A stretch of DNA of 64,000 bases, from NCBI RefSeq assembly GCF_003610555.1, contig NZ_RAPQ01000011.1, positions 186,001-250,000 on the forward strand. The letters are read 5' to 3'. The notes beneath the pieces were generated by a model. That model had not been told where the DNA came from and did no database searches. It saw only the letters and a program-made list of their open reading frames with translations. Source of the DNA: Marinifilum flexuosum (GTDB taxonomy: Bacteria; Bacteroidota; Bacteroidia; Bacteroidales; Marinifilaceae). This document shows, one piece after another, positions 9,956 through 19,103 of this stretch; within the stretch, counting starts at the first letter, position 1; every line of letters starts with the position of its first letter. A program made the position numbers and the translations under genes.

Positions 9956-11788
9956 ATGCAGATAAAATACCTATTACAATTCATTGCAATTGCTCTTATT
10001 GGTTTTGTACTACAATCATGTTCAACTTTAAAATTAACGGAAAATAAAAGCTTCGATAACTACAGTACAGTTTATGTTTTCCAGAATGGTATTGAATTGC
10101 CAATATCTGCCCAAAGCGATACGATAGAGATAGATAAAAGCAAATTTACCCTTCGTTTTTACAATAAACCCTATGATGTAGCAAGCAAAAAGTTTTACGC
10201 TACGCGCATAACAGCATTTTATAATGTATCTCAATTGCCTGTGGTGGAAACAGGCATGGCAATTGACACCATAGAGTGTTTTGCTCCGGGAACAGGAATG
10301 GCTACAGCTAAAAATGGAAGCTATGAAGCTCTGAGATTTAATTCAAGTGCACATCACTATCTGTTTTATGAGAATGAGGAAAATAAAAGGGTGGATTCAA
10401 TTGCTTCGTTGGACAATATGCTTAAGTTGGAGTTCGAGATTGACTCTTTAAACTTTATGGGTCAATTAACAGCCATGTCCGATATACGGCTAAGCGAATT
10501 TTATCTGCTGGTATTTACGGATAGAAATCAAAATAAAATTGTAGATGAAGGGGAGTGTATGAAGCTTACCATTCGTGTTAAGGATAACTACAAAGGATGG
10601 TCTGTACCTTATTGGAATATGCAGGATTCTTTGGGACAGACTCCTTTACACAAATTGTTTTTATTTGAAGAGTGGGAAAACATTAGTGACAGACAAAAGC
10701 TAGCCTTATTACAGGAAGCACTTTCGTTGAAAAGTACAAATCCGAATATTCAGGATATCAAGGGAAATACTGCGATGCATTACGCTTTGGGGGAATATTA
10801 CCTGGAAAAGAAATCTTGCAATCATCCTGTTGAGCTAATAAAGGTACTGTTGAGCAGTGACAAGACAGATGTAAACATTTGTAACTATTACTATAACAAC
10901 AATCCATTGCAACAGTATTTAATGAGTGGCAACAGTGGAGTAAATAGAATAAATGCCAGAGGAATTGAGTTAATCAGCCTGTTTCTTACGCGAGATGACC
11001 TGAAATTGAATAGCTTAAACAATGTCAATTTTACCTCTTTTGATTACGCAAGCAGAAAAAACTGGTTAGATGATAAGAATACAGAACTTGTTGACAAGCT
11101 AAAGCCGAATAAGGAGTATAATTATGGAGCATCACAGGAATTGTCGAAATTTGTATACCGAATAGGCACTGATGCGAAAATAGATGACCTTGATTTTTAC
11201 ATGGAGAATATTAAGCTATGCCTGGATTATAATGCCAATCCTAATGTAATCGAAAATCAACTGGCAAGAACACCTTTGACCTGGCTGTGTTACACAAAGG
11301 ACAGGTCATATGGATATTCTGATGAAGAAATTCAATCGAACCTGCAATTGCGTTCAGAATTGGTAAAGCAACTGATGCAAAAGCCTGATATTGATCTAAA
11401 CCTGCCTGACTACATTGGTGCGACTGCTTTACATTATGCTGTGGATGCTTATGCAACGGTTTTGGTAAAAACTTTAGTAAGTAATCCTCATACCAATGTG
11501 AATAGTCAAAATTCAGATGGTAACACCCCTTTAATGCAAATGATTCATAATCTAAACTATTTGCGTTTGGGTGCTCAGAAAGATGCTTGTGCCTGTTTAA
11601 AGGAATTAATATCCAATAGTAGTCGACTAGATTTTAGAGTGTTGAATTACAAGGGCGAATCAACTCTCGATTTAATTAATTTTTGGATGTTGGATAAGGA
11701 AAGAGGTGACGTAAATAAAAGATTATATCCCGAGATGTATAATTGTCTGGAAGAATTAAAACAAAAAATTGAAAGTGATATTCAGTAA
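9956..11788 (+). CDS. Ankyrin-repeat lipoprotein
   Basis: A 610-residue protein with a lipoprotein signal (GFVLQSC, Cys22 as lipidation site). Residues about 30-215 form a beta-rich domain I do not recognise, including TDRNQNKIVDEGE, which looks like a calcium-type acidic loop. From about residue 220 there are at least five ankyrin-type repeats (TPLHKLFLF, GNTAMHYAL, TPLTWLCY, GATALHYAVDA, GNTPLMQMI) used for protein binding. The envelope location is inferred from the lipobox. It is separated from the downstream pair by 360 bases. Partner and role are unknown. Confidence 0.8.
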   Translation: MQIKYLLQFIAIALIGFVLQSCSTLKLTENKSFDNYSTVYVFQNGIELPISAQSDTIEIDKSKFTLRFYNKPYDVASKKFYATRITAFYNVSQLPVVETGMAIDTIECFAPGTGMATAKNGSYEALRFNSSAHHYLFYENEENKRVDSIASLDNMLKLEFEIDSLNFMGQLTAMSDIRLSEFYLLVFTDRNQNKIVDEGECMKLTIRVKDNYKGWSVPYWNMQDSLGQTPLHKLFLFEEWENISDRQKLALLQEALSLKSTNPNIQDIKGNTAMHYALGEYYLEKKSCNHPVELIKVLLSSDKTDVNICNYYYNNNPLQQYLMSGNSGVNRINARGIELISLFLTRDDLKLNSLNNVNFTSFDYASRKNWLDDKNTELVDKLKPNKEYNYGASQELSKFVYRIGTDAKIDDLDFYMENIKLCLDYNANPNVIENQLARTPLTWLCYTKDRSYGYSDEEIQSNLQLRSELVKQLMQKPDIDLNLPDYIGATALHYAVDAYATVLVKTLVSNPHTNVNSQNSDGNTPLMQMIHNLNYLRLGAQKDACACLKELISNSSRLDFRVLNYKGESTLDLINFWMLDKERGDVNKRLYPEMYNCLEELKQKIESDIQ

Positions 11789-12148
11789 GTAGCCTTCAGG
11801 TAAAAAGAAGGTGCTAATACAATAAAAACAGGAAATAGGAATAATTATGTAAGTATTGAATGTATAAAGTAATTAATAACTTTAGAAATGTTTTAATATT
11901 GATATTTTATTGTAAATCTCACTTTGAGTGAGGATGCCCAATCATGTTTTTAAAAATCAGACAATTGGAGTTATCATTTGTTGAATACAAAACATTGTCG
12001 TGTCAAAAAAACAAGATGAGTATACCTAATAGATATTTGTATTTGACATGAACTCAAATGATTTATTTGTTATAAAAAAATAATCTAATGTAAAATACAT
12101 TTAAAATAACTTTACCTTTGCGAAGAAAATAAACTTAAGAGTAGCAAA
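11789..12148. other. Intergenic region before the secreted pair
   Basis: 360 AT-rich bases. A TGTCAAA (12001-12007) and TTTGACA (12042-12048) pair makes a short inverted repeat, and TACCTTTG (12113-12120) is a -7 box 28 bases before the next start. No gene seen. Confidence 0.4.
12113..12120 (+). promoter_or_regulatory. -7 box of the 12149-15326 operon
   Basis: TACCTTTG matches TAnnTTTG; no clear TTG upstream. Confidence 0.55.
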
Positions 12149-13189
12149 ATGTGGTATTTTAAGATAAATCGTATAGTAATTGTTATAACGATATTGGCGC
12201 TATTTGTTGGATGTAATAAAAAGGAGCGTACCTGCACTTTTTATCATTGGGAGCAAACGCTTGATTTGAAGACAGACGAAACTCAACTTTTGCAAGACTT
12301 CAATGCAAATGAGTTGTATGTAAGAATATTTGATATCGATTTTAAGGATAAAAGTAAAGCTCCTGCATTTCTGTCAAGCCTACATGTTAAGAATCAATTG
12401 CCTGAGAATATTAGTGTTATTCCCTGCATTTTTATTACCAATAGAAGTTTTAAAAACATCGATTTTGCAGCTGTAGATTCATTGGCTCATCGAACTGCTG
12501 CTCATATCAATTATATTGAAAATACGCAGGACATTGCATTTGGAGATGAAATTCAAATCGATTGTGACTGGACTCCCAGCACTCGTGTACATTACTTTGC
12601 TTATTTGAAGCAGTTAAAAAAATATTTGCCTCAGTTTGGTACAATTTCTGCCACCATTCGACTTCATCAGTTCAAATATCCTGAAAAAACAGGCATTCCA
12701 CCGGTTGACAAAGGGAGTCTGATGGTTTATAATATGGGCGATTTTGAGGATAGTGAAGCAAGCAATGCTATTTATAGTAATGATATTTTGAAGCAATATT
12801 TGAAGGTAAAAGCTCCTTATCCATTGCATTTAGATATTGCCATGCCAACATTTAGCTGGGCTTTGGTATTTCGATTTGGAAAGGCTGTTAAAATTATTCA
12901 CCATCCCGATATTGAAAACCTCAATTCCGCGAAAGAGCATTTTACAAAGTTGAGTCAGAATAAATACAAAATCAATAAAAATGGCTACTGGCAAGGTTTG
13001 TATTTGTACAAGGGCGATGTGCTTAGAGTGGATCGAATTGATGCCAAAGAAATTGAGGAAGGGTTAAAGTTGATTCGAAACAATGAATATCTAAATCCGG
13101 ACAAAGTAATTTATTATCACTTATTCAATAACATTAAACAATTATATACAGATGAAGATTTTAAAAGTTTTAATGCTGTTATTAATTAG
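12149..13189 (+). CDS. Lipoprotein of unknown function, glycosidase-like TIM-barrel suspected
   Basis: A 346-residue protein with a lipobox (LALFVGC, Cys22). The segment EIQIDCDWTPSTRVHYF followed by ISATIRLHQ resembles the strand with the acidic residue seen in DUF3142-type putative glycosyl hydrolases, and LYVRIFDID near residue 60 fits an early barrel strand; this is a resemblance judged by eye. I recall similar undescribed proteins in other Bacteroidota, with a downstream partner like the next gene, but have not checked. Its end overlaps the next gene by 38 bases, so the two are translationally coupled. No function assigned. Confidence 0.65.
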   Translation: MWYFKINRIVIVITILALFVGCNKKERTCTFYHWEQTLDLKTDETQLLQDFNANELYVRIFDIDFKDKSKAPAFLSSLHVKNQLPENISVIPCIFITNRSFKNIDFAAVDSLAHRTAAHINYIENTQDIAFGDEIQIDCDWTPSTRVHYFAYLKQLKKYLPQFGTISATIRLHQFKYPEKTGIPPVDKGSLMVYNMGDFEDSEASNAIYSNDILKQYLKVKAPYPLHLDIAMPTFSWALVFRFGKAVKIIHHPDIENLNSAKEHFTKLSQNKYKINKNGYWQGLYLYKGDVLRVDRIDAKEIEEGLKLIRNNEYLNPDKVIYYHLFNNIKQLYTDEDFKSFNAVIN

Positions 13190-15326
13190 CACAATCTTTT
13201 GTTTGCCTTCCAAAGCTTGCGGCGGTTGGGAGGAATATGAAACCTATTTTAGGTTATTTAAGCCCAAATATATGATTGCAGGACAGGAGTTTGCCTCAAT
13301 AACCTTTAACGATGAGCCATGGTCGAATATTTCGGTGTGGTATCCGCAGCAGAATGAGCATGACGAAAATTTAAAACTTTGGAAAGCTTATTTCCCTGTA
13401 TCTTTTGATGATCAGGAATTAAAGCAATTCATTTACAAACTTTCGGAGGATGATTTAAAAAAGGCCAGGAACAATCCAAGTCAGGCAAATAATGAAGTAT
13501 TACAGTGGGTACTTGTCAATGATACCCAAATTTTTGACTATTTGCTTTTTGCAAAAGAGTGTGAGCAGCATTGTAATCCGCGATTTGTTTATTATTGGGA
13601 GGAACTAAAGGAGAAAGATCTTACGGTTTATAACCAGGTAATTGCTAAGGGAAAGGCAATGTTTGAAAGCAGTTCCAATTTATTCCTGAAAGAAAGGTTA
13701 GGATTTCAATTGGTGAAGTTAATGCGTCATGCCGAGAAATATGATGAATGCCTTGCATTTTGGAACACCAAACTGGCAAAGAACGAAAAATCAATCATGT
13801 ATTATTGGACCCTGGATCATATTGCAGGAGTACAGATTATAAAAGGGTTGGCAGCTGAAGGTAGAAAAAACTTTATTGAAGTATTTTTGAATAGTCCTGG
13901 TAAAAGGTTTTCGAGTTATTGTAGTGTTAAAATTGATACCGACGAGGAATGGCATGAGCTATTAAATGCTTGTGATACCGATAAACAAAAAGAAAGCATG
14001 TACTTTATGAGAGCTTCGCAATTGGGTAGTGTTGCTCTTGCCGATATTGATTCTTTGTATCAGATTAATCCAAAATCGGAATATTTACCAATTTTAATTT
14101 GCAGGGAAATTAATAAAATAGAATCAATTTATTTGCAGAATAAAGAAGCTGAGAATGTCTTTTATCAGTTGTATTTCAACAAATCAAACATCAATCAAGA
14201 GTTAAGTGATTATCTACAAAAGTTTAATCGATTTTTATCTAAATGTATTGATGAAAAGCAAATTAAGAATATTGATTTTTGGAGGATAAGTTATTTGTAT
14301 ACGAATTTTTTAATACAAGATTTTGATGGCGTTAGAGAACAGATGGCTCTTCTTTCTAAAAACATACCAAAGGCTTTTAAAAATCAGCTTGATATTATTG
14401 AGAACCTTTTGCTAATAACCGATAAAAGCAAAAATCCTATTCAGCGACAAAACGAAATGAAGTCCACTTGGAATGTGGAAGTAAAAGATTTTGCTTATTT
14501 CTTCATGAGTCATCCATCCAACAAACTGCCATATCCGCTAAATGTAGATGAAAGAATGTATGATTTGCGTACAGAGCTGGATACGGAAAAATTAAAAGCT
14601 TTGGTCGATTTGGCAGACAATCAGGATCAGTTAACTTGGTTTGCTGGTTATATTTTAAAAAATCACTTTAGTACAAATTCTGAATATTTAAAGGAAATGC
14701 TTGGAACATCTTACCTTGCAGATAACGAAAATGATTTGGCAGTAGATGTTTTATCAGAACTGAGTGAAGAATACAAAGCAAGCAGCCAAACCTTTTATCT
14801 GTCCGCAAATCCGTTTAATTATTTAATTAACGATAGAGATGATGAATTGCTTAAACCTGTGAAATATAGTAAACTAAAGTTGGCACAGACACTTTATGCA
14901 ATAAACACAGCAATAAAAGAAGAAAGAGCAACTGCCATGGATTATTATTTGTTGGGTAATGCACAATACAATACATCTTATTTTGGTTATGCCTGGAATG
15001 CTAAGGCGTATTATTGGTCGGGAGGCTATTATACAGGTAGTTTTGATTGTACAGATGCTTATCAAAATTTCTTAAAGGCAGCAAAGATGTCGGATGATAA
15101 GGAAATGAAGGCAAAATGTTACTACTTGGCAGCCAAAGCCAATCAGAATAAGTATTTAACAGATAATAGGGAAAACCTTTATTGGAAAAGCGATCTTAAG
15201 GAAGAAGACATGCAGAACAGGGGATATCGGGATGAATTCTTAAAATTAAAAGAGGAATATAAGGACACTGAGTTTTATGAAAGAATTATTGAGGAGTGCA
15301 AATACTTTCAGTTTTATGTAAACTAG
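13152..15326 (+). CDS. Secreted helical-repeat (TPR-like) protein, partner of upstream lipoprotein
   Basis: A 724-residue protein with a Sec signal peptide (about residues 1-22) followed directly by CGGWEEYETYFRLF. Most of the rest is helical, with TPR/Sel1-like stretches, e.g. YYLLGNAQYNTSYFGYAWNAKAY cut short here as YYLLGNAQYN and later AYQNFLKAAKMSDDKEMKA. It starts inside the last 38 bases of the upstream lipoprotein gene in another frame and ends at a strong bidirectional terminator. Such repeats usually bind proteins; a structural or scaffold role at the envelope is inference. I do not recognise a named family. Confidence 0.65.
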   Translation: MKILKVLMLLLISTIFCLPSKACGGWEEYETYFRLFKPKYMIAGQEFASITFNDEPWSNISVWYPQQNEHDENLKLWKAYFPVSFDDQELKQFIYKLSEDDLKKARNNPSQANNEVLQWVLVNDTQIFDYLLFAKECEQHCNPRFVYYWEELKEKDLTVYNQVIAKGKAMFESSSNLFLKERLGFQLVKLMRHAEKYDECLAFWNTKLAKNEKSIMYYWTLDHIAGVQIIKGLAAEGRKNFIEVFLNSPGKRFSSYCSVKIDTDEEWHELLNACDTDKQKESMYFMRASQLGSVALADIDSLYQINPKSEYLPILICREINKIESIYLQNKEAENVFYQLYFNKSNINQELSDYLQKFNRFLSKCIDEKQIKNIDFWRISYLYTNFLIQDFDGVREQMALLSKNIPKAFKNQLDIIENLLLITDKSKNPIQRQNEMKSTWNVEVKDFAYFFMSHPSNKLPYPLNVDERMYDLRTELDTEKLKALVDLADNQDQLTWFAGYILKNHFSTNSEYLKEMLGTSYLADNENDLAVDVLSELSEEYKASSQTFYLSANPFNYLINDRDDELLKPVKYSKLKLAQTLYAINTAIKEERATAMDYYLLGNAQYNTSYFGYAWNAKAYYWSGGYYTGSFDCTDAYQNFLKAAKMSDDKEMKAKCYYLAAKANQNKYLTDNRENLYWKSDLKEEDMQNRGYRDEFLKLKEEYKDTEFYERIIEECKYFQFYVN

Positions 15327-15377
15327 TAATTGTTTTGGCAATTAGAAAATAAATAAAGCATTAGCGATAATACAAAA

Positions 15378-15407
15378 AATCCGAACCAAACTGGTTCGGA
15401 TTTTTTT
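15378..15407. terminator. Bidirectional terminator between convergent genes
   Basis: AATCCGAACC (15378-15387) pairs with GGTTCGGATT (15393-15402), with A-run on the left and T-run on the right, so it can serve both the plus-strand operon and the minus-strand mutS-like gene. Confidence 0.9.
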
Positions 15408-15419
15408 ATGAATTGTTCA

Positions 15420-17222
15420 TTATTCATTGTTTATCAATTCCATTTCAATTCCCATTTTCTTCATTAAAATAGGGGCGTTAAAGGTTTTGCAAACACCGTT
15501 CTGAACTTTGTAATCGAAGTACAATTGTTCACCATCGATTTTAATGTCGAAGAACCTGTTCTCTACATGGCCAGGTAATTCATCTTCCAACACCGACAAT
15601 TCCAAATCGTGGGTGGCAACCAATCCTACTGCATTGTATTTCACCAATTGCTTGATTAAAGCAGCCGATCCTGTGTGTTTGTCTTTGGAATTGGTTCCTC
15701 TAAGGATTTCATCAAGTAAAAGCAGTGCATTTTCTTTCTTGTTTACTTTATCTAACACCTGCTGAATTCTTTTCAGTTCGGCATAGAACGAGGATTCGTT
15801 TTCTTCAATAGAATCTTTAATTCGCATGGAAGTATTTACCTCAACATTCGAAACCAGCATTTGCTTTGCACAAACTGGGGCGCCACTCAATGCAAGCACC
15901 ACATTTACACCTATGGTACGCAAAAAGGTACTTTTTCCTGCCATATTCGACCCTGTAACAATGTGAACTACTCCAGGGCCTTTCATTTCATAATCGTTGC
16001 AAACACGCTTGCTTTCATCAATCATTGGATGACCAGCTTCTTTCATTTCCAGTCTAAAGTGATCCTCAACAACTGTTGGGAAAGTCCATTCCGGATGATT
16101 AAAGCTTAGGTTGGCCATGCTGCTTAAAGCTTCAATTTCACCAATGCTTTCAAACCAGCTTTCAATTTCATGTCCATACTTTGTTTTCCATTTGTCGATG
16201 CGGAAAAGCAAGTGCAATTCATAAAAGAAAAGTGCATTGAATAGGATTTGAACCAACATGTTGTATCGCTGGTCAAGAAGCTCAATTAGTTTTCCAAGTT
16301 TTCTAATTTTTTGGAAGGATTTAATATCCTTACTCGCTAGCTTTTGTTTGATTTCATTTAATTTTTCCGATTGCCAGGCTTCAGATTCAAATTCTTCAAT
16401 GATTTTCGCATAAATCTTAAGCATATCTGCACGTTTAGAGGTGCTGTTATGAGCAATGCCTACCTTCTTGAAGTTAAAGTAGTGAATTGCGATGCTAATC
16501 ATCAGCAAGATCAAAATTGGAATCGAAGAACCTATCATTGCATAAATTAGTGCTGGAAGCGACAGAAATGGTAAAATAGAGATGGCAAGCAATAATTTTC
16601 TATTGCCATGAAAAGGGGTTGGCATTTTGCCCCATTCGCCTACAAAATCAGGATCATCGGTCTTTAGTTTTCGTTGCAAACCGTATTGTATGATATTCTG
16701 GCGCCAATCGATTTTATTGCGTAACTCTTGAATGGCTTTTTGTCTTTGGGCAATGGTTGAGTTGTCAGCTGGAGCAGATAAGTAGGAGGACAAACAGTCA
16801 TTTCCACTCTTGCTTACGCAACGATTAATCAATTGGTAAATGGAGTGTTCACCAAACATGTCCAAATCGGAACTGTAAGGATGGTTATGTATTTTGTACT
16901 CCTTGCCATTGTTATAGAGTTTACTATGCCTAGTTTCCAAACAATTCAATTCATTTTCATTGATTTCAATCAATTTCAGAAGCCTCTTGATGTTTTTCTC
17001 ATTTCTGCTGTATTTGCGAACAAAATAGGCCAGCCCTCCAATTAGAATGGCAGCAACTAAAATAGCTGCAGGCATTGAATAGGGAAGAATGACATAAAAA
17101 AGAACAAAAGCTCCAACTGCACTAAACAATCTAATTGCTGAATATTTGCGGTTTGCTTTTTTTAACAGCTGAACTTCCTCTTTAAAATTCTGTATGCGTT
17201 TTGAATAAAAATCAAGATTCAT
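15420..17222 (-). CDS. Membrane-anchored MutS-family ATPase
   Basis: A 600-residue protein. The C-terminal third is a MutS-type ABC ATPase: Walker A GSNMAGKSTF (about 423-432), Walker B LLLLDEIL, the signature region GTNSKDKHTG and the switch ATHD. The N-terminal half has no mismatch-recognition domain. It has two hydrophobic hairpins (about residues 31-65 and 208-250) that look like transmembrane segments. It is therefore unlikely to be a mismatch-repair sensor; a role at the membrane is inferred. Such MutS-related proteins occur in other Bacteroidota as uncharacterised paralogues. Single-gene unit, ATG at 17222. Confidence 0.85.
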   Translation of the reverse strand: MNLDFYSKRIQNFKEEVQLLKKANRKYSAIRLFSAVGAFVLFYVILPYSMPAAILVAAILIGGLAYFVRKYSRNEKNIKRLLKLIEINENELNCLETRHSKLYNNGKEYKIHNHPYSSDLDMFGEHSIYQLINRCVSKSGNDCLSSYLSAPADNSTIAQRQKAIQELRNKIDWRQNIIQYGLQRKLKTDDPDFVGEWGKMPTPFHGNRKLLLAISILPFLSLPALIYAMIGSSIPILILLMISIAIHYFNFKKVGIAHNSTSKRADMLKIYAKIIEEFESEAWQSEKLNEIKQKLASKDIKSFQKIRKLGKLIELLDQRYNMLVQILFNALFFYELHLLFRIDKWKTKYGHEIESWFESIGEIEALSSMANLSFNHPEWTFPTVVEDHFRLEMKEAGHPMIDESKRVCNDYEMKGPGVVHIVTGSNMAGKSTFLRTIGVNVVLALSGAPVCAKQMLVSNVEVNTSMRIKDSIEENESSFYAELKRIQQVLDKVNKKENALLLLDEILRGTNSKDKHTGSAALIKQLVKYNAVGLVATHDLELSVLEDELPGHVENRFFDIKIDGEQLYFDYKVQNGVCKTFNAPILMKKMGIEMELINNE

Positions 17223-17327
17223 AGGTGTAATTTTGCTTCTTTCTTAGGTTAATTGATTTTGAGAAGCTAAAACTACTAAATCTACGCTTACAATGAGTAA
17301 TTATTGAATCTAAAAGAAGGCTTATAA

Positions 17328-17366
17328 TAAACAAAAACCTTTGAGCTATAATTGTCTCAAAGGTTT
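17328..17366 (-). terminator. Terminator of the sigma/anti-sigma/DUF4097 operon
   Basis: On the minus strand AAACCTTTGAG pairs with CTCAAAGGTTT (plus 17335-17345 and 17356-17366), followed by a T-rich run. It lies downstream of the 17425 gene. Confidence 0.75.
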
Positions 17367-17424
17367 AAGCTGTGTAAAAAAAGGTAATAACAAATCTTTG
17401 GTAAGAAGAAACTAAGTAGTTGTA

Positions 17425-18123
17425 TTACTTGTTTTTTCGTAGAAAGATGTCACCACTTATCGTTTTTAAGAAAATTTCCTCTCCGCCACCATTTAATGAT
17501 GTAGAGAATTTACCGTTGTGGTAATGCTTTAATTCTCCCATGTCTTTTGTATTCAAATCAAAATCTGTATACATTTCTCCGGTAATTGTATTCAAAACCA
17601 GATCTGCTTGTTGTTTGCTAGGTAGACTCAAGTCAATGAATCCACTAATGGTTTCTATCTCCATTTTGTTCTGTAAGCCAACAATGTTTATGTTACCACT
17701 AATGGTATTGATTGATAATCTGGCATCTCGAGGTAGTTTTACTTCAAAGAAAAGCTCCATGTCAATGGAATTGGTTGTAATGGTTTCCGTTTTTCCATCT
17801 TTGCTCTGTTCTCTTTGAATGATTGTGGTTCTGTGCAAATCTTCCATATTTTCAATTTCCGATTCGATTACGATGCCTTTGGAAAATGAATTTACATTAA
17901 ATCGAAAAGCATCATTGTCTTCATTTTCATTGATATTAACAGAAGCTTTAACATACACTTCGTTTTTATCCCAGGTCGAAATTTTAATGTCATCAGCAAA
18001 TTTAAACTCCAAAGAGATTTTCTCATCTGATGAGATCTTTACAGATTTTTCAACAATCTTCTGTCCATTAGCAAACACTGTCCCCAATAAGAGCAATAAT
18101 GTGATATAAATTGATTTTTTCAT
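17425..18123 (-). CDS. DUF4097-type putative adhesin
   Basis: A 232-residue exported protein with signal peptide MKKSIYITLLLLLGTVFANG. The mature part is the repetitive beta-strand DUF4097 pattern: LSINTISGNINIVG, METETISG-like MEIETISGFIDL, LVLNTITGEMYTDF, IFLKTISGDIFLRK. These form a right-handed beta stack. Called adhesins by annotation only; in Bacteroidota they commonly sit behind an ECF sigma/anti-sigma pair, as here. It is a paralogue of the next gene. A terminator-like hairpin at 18159-18236 separates the two, so this last gene may be expressed less. Confidence 0.82.
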   Translation of the reverse strand: MKKSIYITLLLLLGTVFANGQKIVEKSVKISSDEKISLEFKFADDIKISTWDKNEVYVKASVNINENEDNDAFRFNVNSFSKGIVIESEIENMEDLHRTTIIQREQSKDGKTETITTNSIDMELFFEVKLPRDARLSINTISGNINIVGLQNKMEIETISGFIDLSLPSKQQADLVLNTITGEMYTDFDLNTKDMGELKHYHNGKFSTSLNGGGEEIFLKTISGDIFLRKNK

Positions 18124-18158
18124 ATTTCTGAGGTTTTGAAACTGTTAACAAAAGGGCA

Positions 18159-18236
18159 CAAAAAAGGCTGCCAGGGAAAAAATGATTAACTCTGTAATTT
18201 GTAAGAGTTAGAATAAAACAAGGATCCGAAGCAGCC
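18159..18236 (-). terminator. Terminator or attenuator between the two DUF4097 genes
   Basis: On the minus strand GGCTGC (plus 18231-18236) pairs with GCAGCC (plus 18166-18171), followed by a T-run (plus 18159-18165). An inner hairpin TAACTCT (18187-18193) with AGAGTTA (18204-18210) sits in the loop. Confidence 0.6.
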
Positions 18237-18244
18237 TGATGGCT

Positions 18245-19036
18245 CTATTTTTTTCTAAGGTAAATGTTGTTGTTGATGGTTTTTACTTTAAAATTCACAC
18301 CACCACCATTAATTTGGGCTTTAATTTTATTGCCACCACCAACATACGAAAGACCTTTCTTTTCTTTTTCGTCAACCTTAATGTCAAAATCGGTATAGAA
18401 TTCGCCATTTATTGTTCCTAACTCAATGTTAGCAGGAGTGTCTGAAGGCATGGTAATATCAACATTACCATTGATAGCGGAAATGGATACAGGGCTTTTT
18501 TGATCTAGCTTGCTAAAGACAATATCCACACTTCCGTTAATTAAATCAAGGATTACAGGACCTGTAACTTTATCAAGTTTGACACTTGGCATTAAGGTGT
18601 TGATTTCAATTTCTGAACTGAAGTTACGAACCACAATTGGATTTGAAGAAGCAAAAGGGCTTTTGCAATCAATTTTCAAACTCACACCTTTGGGAATTTT
18701 AAAATAGTAGTTTTTGTTTTTGGTCTCTCTACCCAATCCTGTTAAAGTAATAGTTTTTCCTTCTTTGGTTGAATTAATGCCAAGATTGGTATTGTCCTCT
18801 AATCCACTACCGTAAATTGGTTTTAGACCTTTGGCTCTAGCCGGAATTCTTTTTTCATAGTTGGTTTCGATACTAATACCATTGCCATCATATTCCTCTA
18901 CTTTAATAGTCCCCAGAATATTGGTAATACACACTTGATTACCAGGTCTAACATCAAAATTTTGTTTTTGTGCTTTTAGAGTTGTTACTCCGCTTAGTAG
19001 AAAGCAGGTAATAAGAATTTTATTGAGTGTATTCAT
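18245..19036 (-). CDS. DUF4097-type putative adhesin (paralogue)
   Basis: A 263-residue exported protein. ATG 19036 is chosen because it gives the signal peptide MNTLNKILITCFLLSGVTTL ending KAQ; the longer frame from 19111 would overlap the anti-sigma gene and has a poor N terminus. The mature part shows DUF4097 repeats (VSISAINGNVDITM, ELGTINGEFYTDFDI, FKVKTINNNIYLRK). Its ending matches that of the next paralogue (FLRKNK / YLRKK). It is the third gene of the sigma operon, 67 bases after the anti-sigma stop. Confidence 0.82.
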   Translation of the reverse strand: MNTLNKILITCFLLSGVTTLKAQKQNFDVRPGNQVCITNILGTIKVEEYDGNGISIETNYEKRIPARAKGLKPIYGSGLEDNTNLGINSTKEGKTITLTGLGRETKNKNYYFKIPKGVSLKIDCKSPFASSNPIVVRNFSSEIEINTLMPSVKLDKVTGPVILDLINGSVDIVFSKLDQKSPVSISAINGNVDITMPSDTPANIELGTINGEFYTDFDIKVDEKEKKGLSYVGGGNKIKAQINGGGVNFKVKTINNNIYLRKK

Positions 19037-19103
19037 AACTTTTGATACTTTTTTGGATTTGTAATTAATTGTGCTGCCGGCATATTGTATTTTAAAATCT
19101 ATT

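Noticed and set aside
17540-18109. Plus-strand frames opposite the DUF4097 gene
   Set aside because: Antisense shadows; the minus strand has signal peptide and family repeats.
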